From NCBI GenBank assembly GCA_018060305.1, contig JAGOWF010000155.1:1-6666 (forward strand): DNA of 6,666 nt, read 5' to 3'. The notes below the pieces were generated by a model. That model was given only the letters and a program-made list of their open reading frames with translations, ran no database searches and was not told the origin of the DNA. Position 1 is the first letter of the stretch; every line of letters begins with the position of its first letter. This DNA comes from Pyrinomonadaceae bacterium. Its GTDB lineage: Bacteria > Acidobacteriota > Blastocatellia > Pyrinomonadales > Pyrinomonadaceae. Positions 1-3,076 of this stretch are shown one piece after another. A program made the position numbers and the translations under genes.

Positions 1-533
1 CTATTGTCAATGGCCTCAGCGCGGAGCGATATCCTGCGGAATTCGCCGGCGGTATCGGCGACGAGGGTATCGAGAATCTCAAACGCTTTGTCGAAAATGG
101 CGGGCGGCTCGTGTGTTTTGACGATTCTTGCGAGATGATTATTCGCCGCTTCGGCCTACCGATGCGAAACGTCTTGTCGGGCCTTCGCCGAAACGAATTC
201 TACAATCCGGGCTCGGTAGTGAAACTGCTCGTTGATCAACGCCATCCGCTCGCACGGGCGATGCCGCCCGAGACCCCGGCGTATTTTGCGTCGAGCTCCG
301 CATTCGAGATCACCGTCGGCAGCCGCGTGACGACCGTCGCCCGCTATGCCGACAAGGACGCCCTGCTCTCAGGCTGGATGCTCGGCGAACGCTATCTCAA
401 CGGCAAAACCGCCCTCGCCGAAGCCAAATACGGCAATGGCAGCATCGTCCTCTTCGCCTTCCGTCCCCAGCACCGCGGGCAGTCGTGGGCGACGTTTCCG
501 TTTGCTTTTAATGTGTTGGAAAAAGCCGACTGA
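1..533 (+). CDS. C-terminal part of M14-type zinc carboxypeptidase-like protein (5' end outside window)
   Basis: The frame is open from the first base (first full codon at 3) to a TGA at 531-533, giving 176 residues with no start; the GTG at 111 is internal. The translated text matches, from memory, the C-terminal domain that follows the zinc peptidase domain in acidobacterial M14 family metallopeptidases. It opens with a segment around 'ENGGRLVCFDDS' typical of a class I glutamine amidotransferase-like (ThuA/GATase1-like) fold, continues with 'FGLPMRNVLSGL', 'HPLARAMP' and 'LLSGWMLGE', and closes with 'FRPQHRGQSWATFPFAFN'. The metal-binding and catalytic residues of M14 lie upstream and cannot be seen. 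The full protein is usually exported and acts on peptides in the envelope or outside the cell. GC was counted at about 65% over 301-420, clearly higher than the toxin-antitoxin genes that follow. The 3' end has a second, damaged copy at 1190-1278. The family call is fairly secure; substrate and exact role are unknown. Confidence 0.72.
   Translation, partial: IVNGLSAERYPAEFAGGIGDEGIENLKRFVENGGRLVCFDDSCEMIIRRFGLPMRNVLSGLRRNEFYNPGSVVKLLVDQRHPLARAMPPETPAYFASSSAFEITVGSRVTTVARYADKDALLSGWMLGERYLNGKTALAEAKYGNGSIVLFAFRPQHRGQSWATFPFAFNVLEKAD
438..533 (+). repeat. Left copy of M14 gene-end direct repeat (partner 1190-1278)
   Basis: The last ~95 bases of the M14 gene recur in the same orientation downstream of the toxin gene. 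Positions 468-499 and 1210-1241 match at 31 of 32 bases (hand alignment). The preceding 19 bases (438-456 versus 1190-1208) match at 16 of 19. The final ~30 bases diverge in DNA but still align codon by codon. The left copy has 10 more bases than the right (within 457-467). The two copies bracket the toxin-antitoxin operon. Confidence 0.85.
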
Positions 534-542
534 GTGTATACT
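516..542 (+). promoter_or_regulatory. Candidate sigma70 promoter of the toxin-antitoxin operon
   Basis: A -35-like TTGGAA (516-521) and a -10-like TATACT (537-542) are separated by 15 bases, shorter than the ideal 17. Both lie in or across the end of the M14 gene, so the operon would have its own promoter within its neighbour's last codons. A start point about 7 bases after the -10 would fall near 549, only about 3 bases before the ATG at 552, so the antitoxin message could be nearly leaderless. No Shine-Dalgarno sequence is visible, which is consistent with that. Confidence 0.45.
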
Positions 543-544
543 CA
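531..544. promoter_or_regulatory. Palindrome overlapping the -10 box, possible antitoxin operator
   Basis: TGAGT (531-535) and ACTCA (540-544) form a perfect inverted repeat around GTAT. Its left arm is the stop codon of the M14 gene and its right half contains the -10 box TATACT. A palindrome covering the -10 of a toxin-antitoxin operon is where an antitoxin or toxin-antitoxin complex commonly binds to repress its own transcription. The binding is inferred; only the symmetry and position are seen. Confidence 0.4.
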
Positions 545-551
545 ACGTATT

Positions 552-761
552 ATGCAGATGACGAACCTGCAAATTGAATTGCTGAAAACGTTCAGTTTCG
601 ACTTGAGCGAAGCGCAGCTTCTCGAGATCAAATCGCTTCTCGCCCAATACTTCGCAGAAAGAGCCAGTGACGAAATGGACGATTTCGTGAAAGAGAACGG
701 CTGGAATGACGACACGATCCGTTCGTTGGCCGGTGAGCATATGCGAACGAATTACGAATGA
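552..761 (+). CDS. Small antitoxin partner of a PIN-family toxin
   Basis: A 69-residue, acidic, helical-looking protein: 'MTNLQIELLKTFSFDLSE' near the N-terminus, then 'LLEIKSLLAQYFAERASDEM', then a short tail with 'ENGW' and 'GEHMRTNYE'. From memory this resembles the conserved small proteins found next to COG1569-type PIN toxins in cyanobacteria and other environmental bacteria. It should bind and neutralise the toxin encoded downstream. No ribbon-helix-helix, AbrB or helix-turn-helix signature is recognisable, so whether it binds DNA itself is open. The start is uncertain: ATG 552 is chosen; ATG 558 would give 67 residues beginning MTNLQ, and GTG 534 (75 residues) would lie inside the promoter palindrome. 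None has a clear ribosome site. Its stop overlaps the toxin start as ATGA (758-761), so the two are translationally coupled. The pair lies in a lower-GC patch, suggesting acquisition. Confidence 0.75.
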   Translation: MQMTNLQIELLKTFSFDLSEAQLLEIKSLLAQYFAERASDEMDDFVKENGWNDDTIRSLAGEHMRTNYE

Positions 762-1168
762 AGATCGTCCTCGACACGAATATCGTGCTCATTTCCGTTC
801 CGAGATTCTCGAAATATCGCCCAATCTTTGATGCATTACTGGCCGACAAGTTAGTCTTGGCGATCAGCAACGATATCCTGAGCGAATATCAAGAGATCAT
901 CGCTCGGAAGACAAATCCGACCATCGCCAATAATCTTGCTGAATTGCTGGTGAATCTTCCAAACGTCGAATTCGTTGACACATACTTTCGTTGGCATCTG
1001 ATTCTCGCGGATGCCGACGACAACAAATTCGTCGACTGTGCGATTGCGGCAAACGTTGATTTTATCGTTACGAATGACCGGCACTTTCAGGAGTTGCAGG
1101 GTGTACAATTTCCGCAGCTTTCGGTCGTCAACGCTGACGAACTTCTCGCGTTGCTCCAAGAGGAGTAA
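758..1168 (+). CDS. PIN-domain ribonuclease toxin (COG1569-like, VapC superfamily)
   Basis: A 136-residue complete PIN domain. The N-terminal strand 'MKIVLDTNIV' supplies the first acidic residue D6. 'ILSEYQEIIARK' supplies E43. 'DADDNKFVDCAIAANVDFIV' holds the third acid, probably D93, and 'TNDRHF' gives the fourth acid D107. These are the residues that bind magnesium for RNA cleavage in PIN nucleases, so the enzyme looks intact. Length and motif wording fit the 'putative toxin-antitoxin system toxin component, PIN family' (COG1569) group, whose members act in the cytoplasm on RNA; the target is unknown. The ATG overlaps the antitoxin stop by four bases and has no separate Shine-Dalgarno, so toxin synthesis should depend on antitoxin translation. 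GC counted over 781-1080 is about 46%, against about 65% in the M14 gene before it, a sign of foreign origin. The gene ends in TAA about 20 bases before the duplicated M14 gene end. Confidence 0.88.
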   Translation: MKIVLDTNIVLISVPRFSKYRPIFDALLADKLVLAISNDILSEYQEIIARKTNPTIANNLAELLVNLPNVEFVDTYFRWHLILADADDNKFVDCAIAANVDFIVTNDRHFQELQGVQFPQLSVVNADELLALLQEE

Positions 1169-1189
1169 TAAGTTCGGCTTCTAGTTTCA

Positions 1190-1278
1190 GGCAAGATCGC
1201 CCTCTTCGGCAGCACCGCGGCCAGTCGTGGGCGACGTTTCCTTTGATCTTTAATGCCTTGAACAAGCCAGGTGGTTAG
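1190..1278 (+). pseudogene. Frameshifted remnant of an M14 gene 3' end
   Basis: This stretch encodes a second copy of the M14 C-terminus in two frames. Positions 1190-1207 read 'GKIALF', matching 'GSIVLF' of the intact copy. After a net loss of 10 bases the reading shifts frame, and 1210-1278 reads 'QHRGQSWATFPLIFN...NKPGG' followed by TAG at 1276-1278, against 'QHRGQSWATFPFAFN' in the intact copy. There is no start and no upstream catalytic part, so it is a relic. Its stop overlaps the stop of the minus-strand delta-60 gene by four bases (TTAG, 1275-1278). Such a tight convergent arrangement suggests this was the original end of the M14 gene before the cassette arrived. Alternatively it is the residue of a second tandem M14 paralogue. 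Confidence 0.8.
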
Positions 1279-2613
1279 AGCTTGCGTTTTGCAAAGATGC
1301 GGGTCGTGCAGGGCACTGAATTGTCCGTAATACAACTTGCCAGAAAATAACTCGGATCGGGTTGTGCGAGAATGCGCAGATAAAACGCCTGACCGATCGC
1401 ATGTGTTACTACGCCGTTATGTCCAAACCGAATGTCGGGTGTGCCATCCGGCCAGAATCGCCTAAGCTGTGTCTGGTACGTTTGGGATGCAATGATGTAA
1501 TCGTAATCCGTAAGAATGATCTTTCCATCGTCGGCCACGAACAAACCCGAATATTCGAAGCCGCCCATAAAGTTGTTGTAGCCTCCCGGGTAGCCGAATG
1601 TTGTGTCAGGCGTCCCGTTCGCTTTGAGACGGAGAAGCCCTTCCTGCAATCTGACCAGATAGTCTCCGTTCGCGAGCGGCCAGAGCCGGCCGAAAACACC
1701 GTAGGGATATCGGTTCAATTGGGCTATCCCGTCATCCGAAAAACTGGTATCTAACGTGCCATTCGGCAAAAATCGCATCATTAGGATCTTCTTCGGAAAA
1801 CCTCCCGGCGGTGTGGCTGGCTCGCTGGAGCTTGTAAAGGCCCAAACGATCTTTCCGTCGGGCAATATTTTCACTTCGGCTTCCAAGGCGAACAAGACAA
1901 ATTGTCCGCCGTTACCCTCGCCTACATGAAGTTGAACCTGTCCGTCTTGCGCAAATGTTCTATCGATCTGTCCATTCGGAGCCAGCCGCGTCAGGATCGC
2001 ATAGAAACGGTCGACGCCTGATGTGGTATGCGCCGCGGCCATGGCCGCCACAATGATTCCGCCTTGAGCGTCACTAAGAACTTCGGAGATGGTGTAGCTG
2101 TTTAACGTTCCGGGCGGGTGGGGCGAGCTGAAATTCACTTCGACCCGGCCTTGATCGCCAAATGTCGTGTCGATGTCACCGTTAGGCATTAATCGCAGTA
2201 TGAACGCCTTGCGGACGTATGTCGGCGGCCCGGCAACCGTTCCGGCAGCGACGAGGAGCTTTCCATCGTTCTGCTGCCCAAGCGCCCATATGCCGGCGTC
2301 GTAGATCACACCATCTGTAAAATCGAGGGTACGCACTCCTTGCTCGCCAAAGGATCCCGTCCGGCCGCTGCTTAACTATCCGAAAACCATGGATCCAAAT
2401 ATCGCTAATGTCATAGGTATGAAAGACGTGCTGCGAGGGCGTCACCAATACCGGCCAATAGGCGTAAGGAGACACACGTTCGCCCGGGGTCGACGCAATT
2501 CCGTTTACTCCGAACGATCGGTCGATCTGCCCCGCGCGGTTGGTCGTTCGCTGCGCCGACATGTGCGTAGAAAATACCAGCAACATTGTGAGGACGAAGA
2601 TGAAGACTTTCAT
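1275..2613 (-). pseudogene. Secreted delta-60 repeat (DUF5122 beta-propeller) protein, frameshifted
   Basis: Translation from ATG 2613 gives a signal peptide (basic K2, hydrophobic 'VFIFVLTMLLVF', probable cleavage after 'MSA' near residue 20). A first repeat 'GQIDRSFGVNG' follows, and the frame runs correctly to 'KQRPDG' at residue 86. The reading then shifts: the continuation 'SFGEQGVRTLDF' is in another frame and runs to a TAA at 1275-1277. In the other repeats four residues lie between P(N/D)G and (T/S)F(G/A/S) ('PNGDIDTTFGDQG', 'PNGQIDRTFAQDG', 'PNGTLDTSFSDDG', 'ANGTPDTTFGYPG', 'PDGTPDIRFGHNG'). Here only one base remains at 2355, so about 11 bases are missing. Second-half blade motifs such as 'DGKLLVAAG' and 'DGKIILT' are intact. 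The whole protein would have been about 450 residues with about seven repeat signatures. Delta-60 proteins are extracellular or surface proteins of unclear function. A GTG at 2336 could start the 353-residue remainder, but without a signal peptide. A sequencing error is possible but an 11-base loss makes it less likely. Confidence 0.82.
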
Positions 2614-2623
2614 GGCAATGGGA

Positions 2624-2656
2624 GAATGTTGTTAAAATATCAACATTCTTTAACAA
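2624..2656. repeat. Two overlapping inverted repeats in the delta-60 leader
   Basis: GAATGTTG (2624-2631) pairs with CAACATTC (2641-2648) around 9 bases. TTGTTAAA (2629-2636) pairs with TTTAACAA (2649-2656) around 12 bases. Both are perfect 8-base repeats and their arms overlap, so only one can form a hairpin at a time. In the minus-strand transcript starting near 2649, the first hairpin would begin almost at the first base. The second would use bases of the -10 region and so makes more sense as a DNA operator. Confidence 0.65.
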
Positions 2657-2685
2657 TTACATCGCGCCGAGGCGTGCCGTGTCAA
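2656..2685 (-). promoter_or_regulatory. Sigma70-type promoter of the delta-60 gene
   Basis: Read on the minus strand, a perfect -35 TTGACA (2685-2680) is followed after 18 bases by TGTAAT (2661-2656), one mismatch from TATAAT. Transcription would start near 2649, giving a leader of about 36 bases before the ATG at 2613. No strong Shine-Dalgarno is visible in that leader. Confidence 0.65.
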
Positions 2686-2734
2686 TGATTTTCCTGTTTT
2701 GCCACCGGATGATGATCTAACGGAATGATTGACA
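2680..2734. repeat. Mirror-image 11-base elements containing both -35 boxes
   Basis: TGTCAATGATT (2680-2690) and AATGATTGACA (2724-2734) are inverted copies with 10 of 11 bases matching; the mismatch is the centre of the ATNATT part. Each contains the TTGACA -35 box of its own outward promoter plus five upstream bases. The arrangement could be coincidental reuse of a consensus -35 or a common regulatory element for the divergent pair. Confidence 0.55.
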
Positions 2735-2757
2735 TATCTGCATTTCTGTGCTATGTT
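2729..2757 (+). promoter_or_regulatory. Strong extended -10 sigma70-type promoter facing the SpoIID gene
   Basis: A perfect -35 TTGACA (2729-2734), a 17-base spacer and TATGTT (2752-2757), preceded by the extended -10 dinucleotide TG (2749-2750, then one base). This is the best plus-strand promoter in the window. It points to the SpoIID gene 320 bases away, with transcription likely to start near 2764. It could instead drive a small RNA made from the repeat-rich leader. Confidence 0.7.
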
Positions 2758-2858
2758 TGCAACATCGACCTTTGAAAATTGTCGTACACGTATTACAAAT
2801 CGCTTTTTTGCGAGAAATCTGTGGAACACGCCGAAATCATGTGCATAACTGCCCTGTA

Positions 2859-2864
2859 TATAAT
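2859..2864 (+). promoter_or_regulatory. Consensus TATAAT -10 box without a clear -35
   Basis: A perfect TATAAT occurs in an AT-rich stretch just before the GTGTTCCA inverted repeat. Bases at the -35 distance (around 2836-2841) do not resemble TTGACA, so activity would need an activator or would be weak. A start near 2871 would place the inverted repeat at the first transcribed bases. Confidence 0.3.
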
Positions 2865-2872
2865 AAGTTACG

Positions 2873-2895
2873 GTGTTCCACATGGTCTGGAACAC
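2873..2895. repeat. Perfect 8-base inverted repeat GTGTTCCA / TGGAACAC
   Basis: GTGTTCCA (2873-2880) and TGGAACAC (2888-2895) flank a 7-base loop CATGGTC. In RNA this gives a stable 8-pair hairpin. The same left arm can also pair with TGGAACAC at 2822-2829 or 2909-2916, so at least three mutually exclusive hairpins are possible in the SpoIID leader. There is no T-run directly after it, so it is not a simple terminator. Confidence 0.65.
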
Positions 2896-2955
2896 GAGTG
2901 GAACGCGCTGGAACACGGCGGAAAAGGCCCGACTAATAATTTTTTTCAAAAGTAG

Positions 2956-3054
2956 CGGGACACGGACAATATCGGACTTTAAATGGCTGTGGGTGCAACA
3001 ATTAGCCTGTCCCAGGGGGGTGCGGGACACCAGCGTGATATCAACGGGACACGG
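2956..3054 (+). repeat. CGGGACACGG repeats and a TGTCCC/GGGACA inverted pair
   Basis: CGGGACACGG occurs at 2956-2965 and 3045-3054, and the shorter CGGGACAC at 3023-3030. TGTCCC at 3008-3013 is an inverted copy that can pair with GGGACA at 3024-3029 around a 10-base G-rich loop. These resemble the upstream TGGAACACG repeats (shared core GG(A/G)ACAC), so both sets may be decayed members of one interspersed repeat family. No transposase is present. Confidence 0.6.
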
Positions 3055-3076
3055 AGGAATGGTTTAGTATAGGTCT

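Larger units (their letters stand above)
534..1189 (+). other. Candidate inserted toxin-antitoxin cassette between duplicated gene ends
   Basis: The stretch between the two M14 gene ends contains only the toxin-antitoxin operon with its promoter. It has lower GC than its surroundings. No integrase, transposase or terminal inverted repeat is visible. The boundaries are approximate: the left one could lie anywhere inside the repeated gene end. The idea that this is a discrete insertion that regenerated the host gene end is an inference from the repeat and composition. Confidence 0.5.
2822..2917 (+). repeat. TGGAACACG direct repeats, three of them closely spaced
   Basis: Copies are at 2822-2830, 2888-2896, 2899-2907 (one change, TGGAACGCG) and 2909-2917. 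The last three begin 11 and 10 bases apart, about one helical turn, so a protein could bind them on one face of the DNA as it does iterons. An inverted copy lies at 2873-2880. No origin features such as DnaA boxes or a replication gene accompany them. Confidence 0.7.
2614..3076. other. Intergenic regulatory region between divergent delta-60 and SpoIID genes
   Basis: This stretch of 463 bases has no convincing protein gene. It holds two divergent sigma70-type promoters, a pair of overlapping inverted repeats in the delta-60 leader, a second -10 box, a family of GG(A/G)ACAC repeats in both orientations, and a T-run at 2940-2946. If the plus-strand promoter at 2729-2757 is used, the SpoIID transcript would have a 5' leader of about 310 bases. 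Small open frames crossing the region in both directions lack ribosome sites and mostly translate the DNA repeats. Confidence 0.7.

Noticed and set aside
1362..1754. Plus-strand open frame of 130 codons
   Set aside because: It lies opposite the delta-60 repeats, whose minus-strand reading has clear repeated motifs; the plus-strand reading has none.
2799..2812. TCGC-TTTTTT-GCGA as a terminator hairpin
   Set aside because: The stem is four pairs and the T-run is in the loop rather than after the stem.
2650..3030. Minus-strand open frame of 126 codons across the intergenic region
   Set aside because: It starts at a GTG without a ribosome site, runs over both predicted promoters and the DNA repeats, and its translation has no recognisable domain.
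2822..3054. Repeats as a CRISPR array or plasmid-type origin
   Set aside because: Repeat units are only 8-10 bases with irregular spacing, and there are no cas or replication genes or DnaA boxes nearby.
2873..3067. Plus-strand small open frame with recurring 'GTR' words
   Set aside because: The recurring words are translations of the TGGAACACG/GGGACACGG DNA repeats; there is no ribosome site and no family resemblance.
3053..3067. GGAGG followed by ATG GTT TAG, a two-codon leader frame
   Set aside because: The spacing between GGAGG and the ATG is only one base, too short for initiation, so it is probably accidental.
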